From contig JBBPSI010000155.1 of assembly GCA_038093515.1 (NCBI GenBank), positions 1 through 60,051 of the forward strand: a DNA stretch of 60,051 nucleotides, in the 5' to 3' direction. The stretch comes from Butyriboletus loyo (Eukaryota > Basidiomycota > Agaricomycetes > Boletales > Boletaceae). The position numbers and the translations under genes are program-made. Shown here piece after piece: positions 23,142 to 37,338 of the stretch. The notes beneath the pieces were generated by a model. It ran no database searches. It saw only the letters and a list, made by a program, of their open reading frames with translations, and had not been told where the DNA came from. Numbering within the stretch: the first letter of the stretch is position 1; each line of letters opens with the position of its first letter.

Positions 23142-24429
23142 CCGTTTAACCTAACCTCCTCAGTCTGAAGCCTTCAATGTGGACATGGGTAGAGGTGGTA
23201 TACAGTCCAGACACCGAGCAGCCAGAGACATCGGGGGGAAGTCTCGTCGCTGGGTTACTAGTACCCAGACCTGAGGCCTCGAGGAGACGCGGTAAGGGGC
23301 AAGGCGGCATTTTATTTCGAAAGTCGGTCAATCACTTCGTCATCTGGGTCCTTCAGTTCGTACACTCATAGGGTTCCTCTTGGAATTTTCATCGGCTCTA
23401 GTGAGAGTGGTCCAGAGCATAGCAGCAATGAAGATGGCGCCATTACAGGGATGAGGACCCAAGCGCTGTGCTGCTTTCTGCGTGAGAGTCTCGTGGAGAT
23501 CAGATTACACCCTTGAATACCTACAGTACACTATATCATAATGGGTAACGAGAGGTGACCAACACTATGCGTTATGAGATGTGTACTGTATTTTAATCCG
23601 AGAACCTAACAGCTTGGAATCGCGATGATCGACGTCAAAAAATCCCATCGAACAGTCTCACGGAGTCCCCGTCCACCCAATACTCGAAAGGTTCCAGACA
23701 CTCAAGGAGTGTGGTAATACGTCAGTGAAGCAGTTCCATCGACAGGCTCACAAACATGCTACACATGCAGCTGTTGCTTTAGCAAGGGAGTGAAAAAATG
23801 GGACAGTACCCACGTTGAAACGTCTCGCGTGGTCAAGCCCCCTCTCGGAGCGCTGATCTTTACAGAAGTAGCCATGTCTAGGAGCCACTCGTCAGTATGG
23901 ATCACATCAACAGACGGGAATAATGAACATGCCTGCAGTCCTGCGGGACCGACTCGCCGGCTTATTGGGAACGTTAACTCAAAAGTCGTCACGATCAGAC
24001 CAAGATAAAAACGTTACCTCGAACTTTCCGTTGACGCCACCACCGAAGAACTGTCATAGTGAAAAATTCCCGGATGCAATCTATGCAGATCCAATCGTGT
24101 TCTGTCCAATCTTTGAATCGATCACCCCTGTGTGGGAATAATTCACGAAACAAGGTGTCATAATTGGCTTCCCGGAGGATCTTGAAAAGTGGTCGCTCAA
24201 CAACGTTGCCTGATAAGGCGAAGAGGATCTCGGAAGGAGTCTCGAGGCAACCTTTAAGGCGTGCCCAATCTAAGGAGTGTTAATGCATGGCCAGACGACT
24301 GGATGAGGATGGAAAAATCGCACTCTTTTCGTTGTACAAGTACGGGGTGCATGTGCCGACCGGGTGATAATTTAAACCATCCCCGCCACACGCACGACCT
24401 GTAAATAGTGAGCACAAGCGACAGCAGGG
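23142..24429. other. Left part of the spacer, gene relics only
   Basis: No intact gene. About 23650-23990 resembles 15940-16130 of the arm (GAAACGTCTCGCGTGGTCAAGCC block; minus-strand GGLTTRDVSTWVL). Nothing else is recognisable. Confidence 0.45.
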
Positions 24430-25304
24430 TTAGTCAGACTGACAGGTATCGTTTGTCCCACATATTTCATCTAGAATTGACCCTACGCCCCCGAGCGGTA
24501 TGGTGATATTACGCTGCGAGAGGATTCCTTCGACAGAGGGGAGAAGGAAGTGTTCATAGATTTCCTCGTCGAGGCCCGACGGCAACGGGTCGGAACTCTG
24601 CTCCTCGTAGCAGCGCAGAATGATGTGAGGACCAGCGAACAGATACAATCCATCGAAGTCGTCTGTTAAAGTGACAAACAGTTTGGTCAGTGCGACGGAA
24701 GGCTGAGTCGATGTGTTTCTGTAGACTGACAAACATCCAAGGACCCTATTAGTTTACACTCGGCAAGGATCACCCAACCAGCGATGCTTCGCAGGAACCT
24801 GGAGACCTTACTTATCTGAATGAGCTCCTGAGACGTAAATTTTCGAAGGAAAGCCTCCTGAGTCTCCGAACTTGCGCCCGTTGCGCGCTCACTGTAGGTA
24901 GCGCTCCCGTGCCCGTACAGAGTCGACATGATCCAAATTCGATACATCGCACGATGAAACCTCCACGATTCGACATATGATAGTTGACTGGTTCTCTGGG
25001 TTTTGTCCTTGTGTCTATCGAAAAGTTAAATCAAGCGCAATCCACAAGCGGAAACATGCTTGAAGCTCGCTCACATCCAACTGAACAGATCCTCCAACCT
25101 GGATACGACAGCGATGTTCGATACCATGATCCGCTCCTCTTCGGGTGTTGGTTTCTGACTGATCACATCGTTTTCGTCCACCTCCACGATATTTTTGTTG
25201 ATGCTTTTCAGTGCCTGATAGCGCGCAAGCTGTAATGCCTGCAATACTGCAGGACCGACGAGCCCGAGGAGGGAGGCACCGTTAGTCATCCTAGTAGCGA
25301 CCAC
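24430..25304 (-). CDS. Uncharacterised spliced gene
   Basis: I do not recognise it. On the minus strand a chain of open segments separated by short intron-like gaps gives, in order, VATRMTNGASLLGLVGPAVLQALQ, VDENDVISQKPTPEEERIM, MSNRGGFIVR, a helical SKVSRFLRSIAGW, LFVTLTDDFDGLY and a C-terminal VGSILDEICGTND, with a stop at 24430. An additional 5' exon may lie at 25380-25565. Exon borders are not resolved. A decayed relative lies at 27595-27930 beyond the F-box gene, which supports a real, locally duplicated gene. Confidence 0.4.
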
Positions 25305-25860
25305 CTAGGAATCGTGTACGACTCTGCCTAACCATTTAGGGAGTCCCCGTGTACGGTTGCGATGAAATCCTCAATTGTGTCAACTGGTGATACAGGAGGG
25401 CACTCTTGACTTGCGTATCATGGATTGAAACTCAGCAGTACAGGTTTTCGGGTAGAGTCCGTGGCAGGCTGACAGCGCCCGAGCCGCTGTCATCCAAGCG
25501 CGCGTGACCGCGTCGTGTACTAGTACGGAACCTTGGTGGAGTCCAGGTAACGATTGCAGCCGCACCGTGGACCTTTGGGCGAAACCAGGCAGATTACTTC
25601 AAGACTTGGCAGGCATGGGGTCGCATGTTTGTGAGTTTTTCATGCCAGCACTACTCACCGTCTATCGACGGTTCGCCTCATGGGCGGGCTGGGTCCCAGA
25701 CTAACTATTCATAACAGTAACTCGTCACATGGTGACCTAGCATTACTGCGCTAGTCAGTACACGGGCCTCACAACCGAGACAGCTGTTCCGCATTCACAC
25801 GAAGTCTTTTTCAGGTGTATACCCACCAAGCTATCTGGAGAGACTTCATGAGTGAGGACG

Positions 25861-27584
25861 ATGGACTCTGAGACGATTGAAGCCAGTCCCGTATCTTCGG
25901 TAAGTCAATCAGCACTGTGTGAAGTGGCTCAGTTCTGATTCTGTTCCAACAGGGTGTCGCAGACCATGCATTGTCGCGGCGTCACAGTGCGATCGCTACC
26001 TTCTCCAATCTCTTCTTCCCAGTGAACTTGAGCCACATCTCGTTGGAACCCAGCCCCGGAATGAGCGTGGCGGCCTGCACCACCTTGAAACCCAAGTCAC
26101 CCTCTGCGGGGCTCTGCGCCCTTCCGACGGAAATCCTTATCCTGATCTTCCAGTTCGTGTTCGAAGCATGCATCGACTGGCAGAAGACTGGCGTCCTTCA
26201 TCCGAAGCACACAGCGGTGTGGTTAGAAGATGATCCCTTATCGCCTTCTCTCTTTCCATACTCGCTCGCCTCTGTGTGTGTCAGATGGTTGCACATTTTG
26301 AGCAGTATTGCGGTCTACTGGACACGCCAGGTCATCACCGTAGACTCTCACGCGACATCACCGATTGCCATCCAAACCCTGTTGCAATGGGTGGGAAATC
26401 TTTCCTTGCAACTCATTGTCACGAGACATCCTGGTATTTCGGGGCAAGTCGACAGATACGAATATACACGGGTTCGAGCTGTGCTTGACCTCCTCCGACC
26501 ACATATCCATCACACCTGGTCTCTTACATTCAACCTGACGCACAGCTCCTCGCTATCCGTGCTTTGGAGAGAACAAGGAGATGCACCACACCTCAGTGTG
26601 CTCACGTTGATGAGCAGTCCCCCAGACACCGGCAGCATGACCGATCTCCCTCGATTGCCCGAGCTACACCCTGCTAGAAACAGAAATAGCAATGGGTATA
26701 AAACGTCACTCGAAGCTCGTTGCCTGGAGCAAGTCACACTTGGTAGACACCTCTTTGACGATGCGCTAACGTTCGCGGAACAACGCAGTCACTGGTTCCG
26801 CAATATCACTTCCCTGACCATCCGTGGTTATGCGACCTCTTGTGGAAGTGGAGTTTCCTTGTACAAGTTTATCTCTACAATCCAGACTTGCGGGTTGCTA
26901 GAGAGATTGACAATCGAGGACGTTTCCTTCATCGACGATGTGCATCCCTCGTGCAGGTTCCGTCTCGAAGCTCCCATCATCCGCCTGCGCAATCTCACTG
27001 ACGGAGGAGCCTTCGGAAGCCTTCTGTCGCAGAGCCTCGGAATTCGCTTGAAGGAAGTCGTCACCGTCGTAGACTGTCCCTTCGACGGTTTCGGAGGACG
27101 TGATTTATTTCAGACAAGAGTTTCTTCTACCAATCTCATACTCGAGGGAATGAGTGCGAGTGCCACTGCCATAGAATCGCTGGTCCGTTTGTGGAACGGA
27201 GAAAATCTCTCGTTGATCGACTGTCCTGGGATTTCCAGCTCGTTCCTCCGATGGATCCCCACAGAAGAGACGCCACCTGACCTTTGTCGTCTGCGAGTCT
27301 TCGATTGCGAGAATGTCAGCGCGGGAGGTATGATAGCCTTGGTGAGGTCACGACAGATCCAGTCGGTCATTGATGCGCTCGTCCCTGGTGATCGCGATGA
27401 GTCATGCACAGCGTTGGTCGAGTTGCATGTTCACGGGAGGGGCCCCCCTATCAGCACCGAACAGGCAGTGTGGCTCGCAGAGCATGTGGAAACGTTCTCT
27501 TGGAATACAAACACGAGATATGGTGTTCAATACTGTTGGGATGCTTCCGCTCGCGAATTGATTGTATTACATATAAATCACTGA
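25861..27584 (+). CDS. F-box protein
   Basis: Two exons, 25861-25899 and 25953-27584, giving 556 aa from the ATG of MDSETIEASP. The 53-bp intron (GTAAGT...ACAG) joins the frame cleanly. Residues about 60-130 form an F-box (CALPTEILILIFQFVF ... SLASVCVRWLHI), which binds Skp1 in SCF ubiquitin ligases. The rest is a long, weakly repetitive Leu-rich C-terminal region (for example LERLTIEDVSFID) likely to form LRR-like substrate recognition. This architecture belongs to a hugely expanded basidiomycete family. The partner is unknown. Confidence 0.85.
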
Positions 27585-27594
27585 AAAATCTATA

Positions 27595-27930
27595 TCAGCT
27601 CTGGAATGTCAAGAGGTTTGTTGTAAGTCGTAGCGGTTGTTCTTTACCTAAAGTCGAAGCTACCAGCGCCAGGACTGTCGCATGGAATCCAGCTCCCACC
27701 CATCGCGTGACGCGGCCTCCACGATTCGACGTATGACCTGCAGTTCTAAGGCTCTTGCTTCTGAATTCCTCAACCCGTACTGTGGCTAACTTGCACGACA
27801 ATAGCGCCGATGCGCACTAACGGTCGATACAATTCCGCAGCACTGCGAGGCCGACGAACCCATATAGCAGGCACTACTCGAGTGTTGCATACCAATAACC
27901 ACCTAGCACCACTGTTGAGAGAAATAAAAA
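27595..27930 (-). pseudogene. Decayed paralogue of the uncharacterised gene at 24430-25304
   Basis: Shares on the minus strand the SNRGG segment (plus-strand block CCTCCACGATTCGAC at 24959 and 27718), and upstream a similar stretch (GGGTTCGTCGGCCTCGCAGT against GGGCTCGTCGGTCCTGCAGT). Stops and shifts break it. Together the two copies flank the F-box gene. Confidence 0.5.
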
Positions 27931-28373
27931 TAAGGTTCGAATTGAGTCGAAACACATGCATTGACCGCACACATTGAGGATACATTACCGCAAAACGCAA
28001 GGAAGATCTAGAGTTGACCTAGAGTGTCAATGTCTTACCTGTTAACTCGCGGTAGACACCAGATGACCGAAACATGGAGGCACAGCGCTGTTACGATGAG
28101 TCGTAGAGTAGTCTTGGGGTGATGTATATGCGTCTCGCTAGATAAAGAGAAGCCAAGTTGCTAGCGTAGGGGCGTCAAATATTTGACCCGTTTGACTTGT
28201 GGCTGGCGCCCTCGTTCCAAGTTGCTACCTCTCAGCTCGAAGCCTGATGGGCCTTGAACATTGAACATCAATCGATCAAAACTCGAATTGTGGGCTTATT
28301 CATTATTACAACCGAGCTCAACACCGGTTAATCAATTTCAGAGAATCCTTTGGTGACGCGTACTGAATTCAAG
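27931..28373. other. Intergenic, upstream of the PDAT-like gene
   Basis: No gene or repeat recognised; the likely promoter region of the acyltransferase gene. Confidence 0.35.
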
Positions 28374-31300
28374 ATGCCACTCTTCAAACGACTGAAAACA
28401 TGGTCACTCGCCGACGAGCCTGCAACGTCCTCGAATCACGACCACAGCGACGCCGGCTCGCGGGCAGTGGAAAGCCTATGCGGCGCACAACAAGAAGTCG
28501 AGCGTCAAGCAATGCTATATGACGCCCAGGTACATGATATACACAACGTGCGTTGATCACATTGGCAATCATGGCGCGTTCTTCGGTATGACCGTACCGT
28601 CTTAGAGGTCGCGACAGCGCTTTTTCTTCAAAGCACGTTTCCTATTCCCGTTTGGCGTTATTCGTACGTCCCATCTCCAATCCGAGCGTCGTTTGGTGTG
28701 CCTCACCGTTCTGTAGTCTGCGTTCTCCTGGGGTTCATTCTCATACAACCATATAACATGCAGGAGATGCACGCACACCTACTCCTTTTGATGCAAGAAT
28801 ATGAGATATCGCTCAGGCTGCCTGACATAGAATTTTCACGCATCGAAGTGGAGTGGGGACGCCTACGCAGCAATATTCCAGAAGTCTGGAAGTTGAACAA
28901 TGACGGGCGCGAGTTTCAAGTAGGCGAAGTAATGAAGGCGCGGGGTCTCACTGCACAGTACCCTATCGTAGTGATACCTGGTATCATCTCCACTGTGCGT
29001 GATTCAATTCTGCTTGACCCGACGAACCATCCAGCTTAGGTAAACCTATAGTGTTTGGAGTCTTGGTCAACTTCACCTGAATACCGACCTTTCTTCCGCG
29101 AAAAAGTGTGGGGTGGTTTCAATATGCTCTCTCAGGTGGTATTCCATCGAGAAAGGTGGATGGCGGCCATGATGCTTGATCCGGACACTGGGCTCGACAC
29201 CCCGGGCGCAAAAGTTCGAGCAGCGGAAGGTATCAATGCTGCGAGTAGTTTCATGGCAGGATACTGGATCTGGTTCGGTTTTCGACGTCTCAGATCAGAG
29301 CTATATATTCATCTGCCAATCCGTAGGGCCAAGATCATTGAAAATCTTGCGGTTGTGGATTACGACACGAATAACCTTTACCTTGCCGCATATGACTGGC
29401 GATTATCCATGTGGAATCTTGAAGAACGAGATGGCTACTTTTCCAAGTTGAAGGCCACGATTGAAGGTCTCAAGTAAGTCTACATTTGACAACGAGACGA
29501 TCTCACTGTAGCTGTCCTGTCGTGCCTCGATGTAGAAAGCGCCAAGGCAAACGAGTGGTGATTACCGCTCACTCAATGGGCGCTACTGTACGTAAAGCTT
29601 CTTTGTCGAGTTATTCCATTCACATTGGAGGTTGGCTTAGGTGGCACTTGTAAGCTCTCTGCTGTACATCTCTTGTCAGAAAGAACATTGACCTGGTCGC
29701 GATAGTACTTGTTCGTGATCTTTGGGAGTCTAAGTACCGAGTGACTGAATTTCAGTAACGTTAGCTTCAAATGGGTAGAGGCCCCTGCACACGGGGGCGG
29801 TGGACCTGATTGGGTGGAGGTCGGTCTTATCACGCATCTTCTTTTGCAGACTTACAGTATCTCCAGAATCACATAGAAACCTTCCTTAGTATTGGCGGAG
29901 CATATTTGGTATGTGGCATTCCGCCAATTATGTGTCACATCTAACCAAGATACAGGGTACAGTGAGCATCTGCTGAGACCATTATCTGTAACGATAGTAA
30001 TGATAGTGTCAACCATGCATTCAGGCAAAGGCAATGTCCGCTTTCCTTTCCGGAGAGATGAGAGACACCGTGGAAATGAATCCTGCGGGAGCCTATGGTC
30101 AGTGCCAGGAGGATACTGTTCACGTTCGACACGATAACCTCATTCCCGATCTAGTGCTTGAACGCTTCTTCTCCAGGAGTGAACGCCAGCAGCTATTCCG
30201 TAGCTGGGCTGGGAGTGCGAGCCTGTGGGTCAAGGTACAACTCTCATAGAACTCAACAATCACAGATCTCATTGTCATTACTCCAAGGGAGGAGATACCA
30301 TATGGGGAAACGAGACATGGGCACCAGACGACGAACCTGAAGCTTCCCATTCGCACGGCGCACTCATTTCTTTCCGCCGTGAAATGGTTGCTGCACCCGG
30401 CGTGGGTGTTGCGGAGCAAACAAAGAACATGACGGCGGAAATGGTGGATGACTGGATTCTTGAACGCACGCCAAGCAGTTTTCAGGTTAGGCATTGTTTC
30501 ATTTGGCATCGCACTCGAGCCATGAATTAAACTCGTTGGGATGGCAGAAAATGTTATCTACGAATTACTCTTTTGGGATTGAACGTGACGAAGAAGTGCT
30601 GGCGAGGAATGACTTTGACCATAGAAAATGGGCCAATCCTCTTGAGATAAGGTATTTGGACAACTGTTTCTAGGAATGGTTCAACTTATCAGTCGTGCTG
30701 GTAAGGCTTCCTAACGCCCCATCAATGAAATTCATTTGTGTCTATGGACACGGAAAGGAAACAGAGGTATGTATCGTCGTTGTGGACTTTTCAGTCTGAT
30801 ATTAACTTTAGTCGTTCTAGCGATCTTACTGGTAGATCGCGCCGACTTAATGACCATGCGCTATCTAGGCTGATTATTCTCGATTCGTAGGTATGCTCAC
30901 GCCCCACATGTGCCGAATGAGTCGGTAGTAGATACAGAATTGACCAAGAAACAACAAGCGGAGATCGGCAATTCTGCTCGTCCCCTGTTGGATTACTTTT
31001 CTCGACTCCGCTCAAGTTGGATCGATGCAGAGTACACGAACGAGAACCTGACTCCCAAGGCATGAGATTTCAAGAGCGTCTCAAGGATATTCTTACAATG
31101 GTTACACAGGTACGCAATGGCGTGAGGATTGGAGAAGGCGACGGGACGGTTAGTCTTTTAAGCATGGGTGCAATGTGTATCGAAGGGTGGAAGCGTCCTC
31201 GGTGGAATCCTGGAAGAATCAACGTTACGACCGTGGAGGTACGGTGATTGATTGATACAGACGTGTAATCAACTAAAACGGATTTCCCCTGCTTCACAGC

Positions 31301-31485
31301 TTCCTCACCGCCCTGTGCTGAACATACCTCGCGGTGGTGCCAATACCAGTGACCACATCGACATTCTTGGATCCACAGCTCTGAACGACATCATTCTGAG
31401 AGTTGCAACTGGCGTTGGCCACGAGATTGAAGAGAGTGTTGGCTCTCGTATACGAGAGTATGCTCAGCGCATCAACTGGGGCTGA
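28374..31485 (+). CDS. LRO1: Phospholipid:diacylglycerol acyltransferase (PDAT/LRO1 type, LCAT family)
   Basis: A gene of more than ten short exons. Recognisable segments in order: MPLFKRLKTW (start 28374), RIEVEWGRLRSNIPEVW, YPIVVIPGIIST / LESWSTSPEYRPFFREKVWGG, MLDPDTGLDTPGAKVRAAEG, YDTNNLYLAAYDWRLS, nucleophile motif TAHSMGA (Ser codon 29573-29575), KWVEAPAHGGGGPDWVE, IETFLSIGG, FLSGEMRDTVEMNPAGAY, RFFSRSERQQLFRSWAGS, GGDTIWGNETWAPDD, and the last exon 31300-31485 with NIPRGGANTSDHIDILGS containing the likely catalytic His. It transfers an acyl chain from phospholipid to diacylglycerol to make storage triacylglycerol in the ER. The N-terminal membrane anchor and splicing near 29600-29760 and 29910-30020 were not resolved, so a lesion there is possible. 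Confidence 0.85.
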
Positions 31486-31705
31486 CGTTATATTATGTTT
31501 GTTACTATTCACGACGGCATACTCGAATTTCGACCTTGTCTTCCGCCACAATATTGATGGCCAACTCTGCTGATCACGCACGGTACATGTAGCGCAAGTT
31601 CCTGGTCTGAATCGGTAACTCCAGCTACTCAGCTTGGCTTCGATGTTCCCCCAATGATATGCAACCCTTATGGCAGTTGATTCGTCTTTGTGACGTGAGT
31701 TTTGA

Positions 31706-33966
<2,261 letters not shown>

Positions 33967-34804
33967 CCTTCAGCCAGTAAGTAGTTGGCTCTATATCAAC
34001 CAGATTCATCTAGGGGATCGGATCGTTAGGAACTAGTGCGCTCGTAACTCGCACCCAGAGGAGGTCATATGGATAACGGCAGCTGCAATCGGCACAATTC
34101 CCGTTCCAGAATGTTTTACTGAATTCTTGTCACCACGGTGATACGATCCCAACATTTGGACTGAGTGCGGCCCATACTCCTTCGTTTGCACAAAAGCAGA
34201 GTCGCCGCCCAGTGTTCTTCTTGATGAGCCATCGCTATGGTTCCAGTGCCCATCAACCGAGTGAACAAGTACTGGCCAACGCATGATGATCAGCGAGTCC
34301 GGGCGGTGCTCGAGGCTCAGTCTGCCGCCAGTCAGACCAGGTTGCTACAAATATTATTCGCTGTTCGATTAAAAGTTCCCAGGCTGATGGCTTGGCAGAA
34401 AGTGGAAGCTTCATCATATTGTTACCGACTGCGTTCTATTGCCAAGTTCGCATCGCAGAATACAACGACAGCTTTGAACTCGTTGAACCCCACTTTTGGT
34501 GGACTTTCCGAGTGTATCATCAATATATAAAGACCACGAGGTCGGTATGGCCCGCCGAGATATTGTGGAATTCATCTCCGGAATATCTAAGAGGCTGTTT
34601 GTATTCTCGTGGTTTCATGCTCAAATTTGATATGTCACATCTGGATCATTTCCTAGGTTCCTGAGATGATGGATACCGTATCCCCCCCGGGCAGCAGATA
34701 TCACGGAAAATAGCAACTTCGCCCTGTACTCCATGCTTTCCCTCGTAACGCCTGTAAAACTTTAAAAGACACACGAAGAGTTTTTCCGACTATCCTTCCC
34801 CAAC
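33967..34804. other. Intergenic between halogenase and aspartic protease
   Basis: Holds an open frame at 34237-34530 (97 aa) without recognisable features. No gene can be supported. Confidence 0.35.
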
Positions 34805-36230
34805 ATGTCCCTTTTGTCGTTCTTTTTGTTGTCCTTGGGTGCCGTGCATGCGAGCCCTCTCAGTCGAGATACCGGCAAGGCTAGTCTCGCAATCTCGACC
34901 AGGATCAACACGGCTGGCGTCAGCAACTTTGTTGAGATGGAACAAGCCCATGTCCAATCCTTGAAACAGGGTCCGCCTCTCAGCAGACGCAGCACCAGCA
35001 GTGGGCCGGTCAATGTTGCGAATAGTGTCTGGTTCTACACGGTCGAGGTTGGTATTGGCACCCCTCCCACGTACCGTATGTTTGTCATTTGTTCATGCCT
35101 ATGAACTGCCAAACTAAGAGAATTTCCTAGACACTCTTTTGGTTGACACAGGAAGTTCTAACACCTGGGTTGGAGCAAGCCAGCCATACGTTGTCACCAG
35201 CTCCAGCAATGACACTGGAAATACAGTCGTATGTCTAGCCCATTACACGTGTGCATGATTCTCAAGACGTCGATAGTCTATGACCTACGGTACTGGAGCA
35301 TTCTTTGGAGAGGAGTGGCTCGATACCGTCACGCTGACTTCCGGCTTGGTAATCAACCAGCAATCCATCGGTGTTGCGAGTTTTGCCCAGGGTACCAATG
35401 GTTTTGATGGTGTTCTTGGTCTCGGCCCTATCGGCTTGACTCAAAATTCCGTCAACAACACATTCGAAGTCCCAACTGTTACAGACAATCTTTACACTCA
35501 AAAAACGATATCGCAGGAAGTGCTAGGTGTCTTCTTTGCCCCAGTTTCCGAGCCCAATAGCAATGGGCAACTCACGTTCGGTGGTTATGAGAGCTCGGTC
35601 CTAACAGGCTCGGTGAACTACGTTCCACTCACAACGACCTACCCTGCATCGAACTTCTGGGGGATCGACCAGTCAATCTCTTATGGCAATACCACCATTT
35701 TGTCAACGACCGCTGGGATCGTCGACACCGGTACCTCTCTCATCCTCATTGCCTCGGGTGAGTGACATGTTGCCCACGAACTGCCCGAACGCTGATCCCG
35801 TATCTGGGACCTGCAGATGCATTCCAGCACTACCAGGCCCTGACGAATTCGACTTTGGATTCTGTCACCGGGCTCCTGACTATTACCTCCGCTCAATATG
35901 CCAACCTGCAGACGTTGTCGTTCAACATCGGAGGTACTTCTTATGGCCTCACCCCGAACGGACAAATTTGGCCCCGTTCGCTGAATGCCGCCCTCGGAGG
36001 GAGCTCCAGTGCAATATACCTCGTCGTCAACAACATTGGTTGGCCGTCTGGCTTTGGCTTTGATTTCTGCAATGGATATGGTTTCCTGTACGTGTTCCTG
36101 TTTGTCTGTGATATGATTCCTCCCCTCATCATCTCTCCTGCGTAGTCAACGCTTTTACAGCGTTTTTGACACCACTAATCAACGTGTTGGTTTTGCAAAC
36201 ACGATCTACACTGACTCTAACACCAACTAG
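34805..36230 (+). CDS. Secreted aspartic protease (A1, polyporopepsin-like), spacer paralogue
   Basis: Exons 34805-35075, 35131-35228, 35277-35757, 35817-36087 and 36146-36230 (401 aa). Signal peptide MSLLSFFLLSLGAVHAS, propeptide to about residue 75, first active site LLVDTGSSNTW, flap YGTGAF, second active site GIVDTGTSL, ending FYSVFDTTNQRVGFANTIYTDSNTN. Intron positions and three exon lengths (98, 481, 271) are identical to those of the arm gene, so the two are local duplicates in the same orientation as the right-arm copy. No lesion seen. Confidence 0.92.
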
Positions 36231-36439
36231 TACCATGTAGGTGAAAAGACTCGTGTTTGATGCTAGGGATCTCAATCGCGTGACTGCGTACTGGAGCATT
36301 ATTGAAAGCATGTATATCGTTGAAGGTGTAATGGGCGTATATTTGTAAAAAGTGTGGATCGTGCTGATCTCCACGCAGCGACCAAGCTGAGATCTGAATT
36401 TTGTACGAAACGTGCCTTTTGTCAATATGTCATCGGTGC
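36231..36439. other. 3' flank of the spacer aspartic protease
   Basis: Short intergenic region between convergent protease gene and pseudogene; nothing recognised. Confidence 0.4.
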
Positions 36440-37110
36440 CCTCGAGGCGACATTAATTATCGAAGACTGTTCAAACCGAGCATTTTGTTCGCTGAAAGAT
36501 GAAGCACATATAAAGATCACCGAAAATCTGTAGACGAAGGAGAAGAACGAATGGAAGGTGTGCCCGTTGATAAAGTCGAATCCATATCCGAACGGGCTTG
36601 GGACCCGGATGGTAGCTACGACGAAGTACGTCGCACCAGGGCTACCACCGGTGAAAGAGCACCATTGAGCGTAGGGGGCTGATTTGTGCGTTGTGGGCGT
36701 CACGTCATGCAACGTGCCTCCAATATTGAGCGTCGACCTCTGCAAGTCGGCGAACTGGTCGGAGGAGGCCAGTAGCAGAGAAGGGACGACCCATTGCGGA
36801 CTGGTATTCCTGGGACGCAACTGCCACCTTGATGCTAGTCGGACACGGCAGGTCGCTCGTTAGTGGCAATGGGGAAGGGCGTAGTGTAGTAGAGTCGAGG
36901 GTACTAGCGATCGGCAACAGGATCATGTTGCTACCCTGATCGAACGATTCGTCGATACCCTAGTAGCTCGACACAGGGGAGGTCGTTGTGAGGAACATAG
37001 ATGGACAGAGTATCAAAGCCGGAAAAAGTGAGCTTCCGATGTTCCTTATGCCGAGAGATGGTAGATTCCGTGTACGTCCTCGGATATCGTTCCTTGAGAG
37101 AGGCTGAAGA
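36440..37110 (-). pseudogene. Aspartic-protease pseudogene crossing the right arm/spacer junction
   Basis: Read on the minus strand, decayed A1-protease pieces follow in family order: YTESTISR, RKLTFSGFDTLSIYVP, a frame-shifted region matching the WGID block, ILLPIASTLDSTT in place of the second active site (DTGTT decayed to DSTT), then QFADLQRSTLNIGGTLHDVTPT and YGFDFINGHTF. Several frame breaks. The junction at 36911 lies in its middle and it continues without a gap, so this arrangement predates the inverted copy. Confidence 0.78.
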
Positions 37111-37338
37111 TGGACTCGCAGACAATAGTTTTTGGGAGATACTAAGCGCTGAAATAGTCACTATAAACGGTATGTGGCCTTTTGTTCTGCTCATATTCGG
37201 TTCCGAGTTCAAAGTTAGGCTCCCGAAACGTTACTATATGCTTCAACTCGGAGACAGTGCGTTCACAAAACTTTAAACGGCTTCTGATGGTGGTTGCTGT
37301 TAGCGTACCCTCGTCAGTGGCGGATCCTTCAGGCTCAG

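Noticed and set aside
37001..37276. 91-aa ORF MDRVSKPEKVSFRC and its mirror
   Set aside because: Antisense of the aspartic-protease pseudogene; no independent support.
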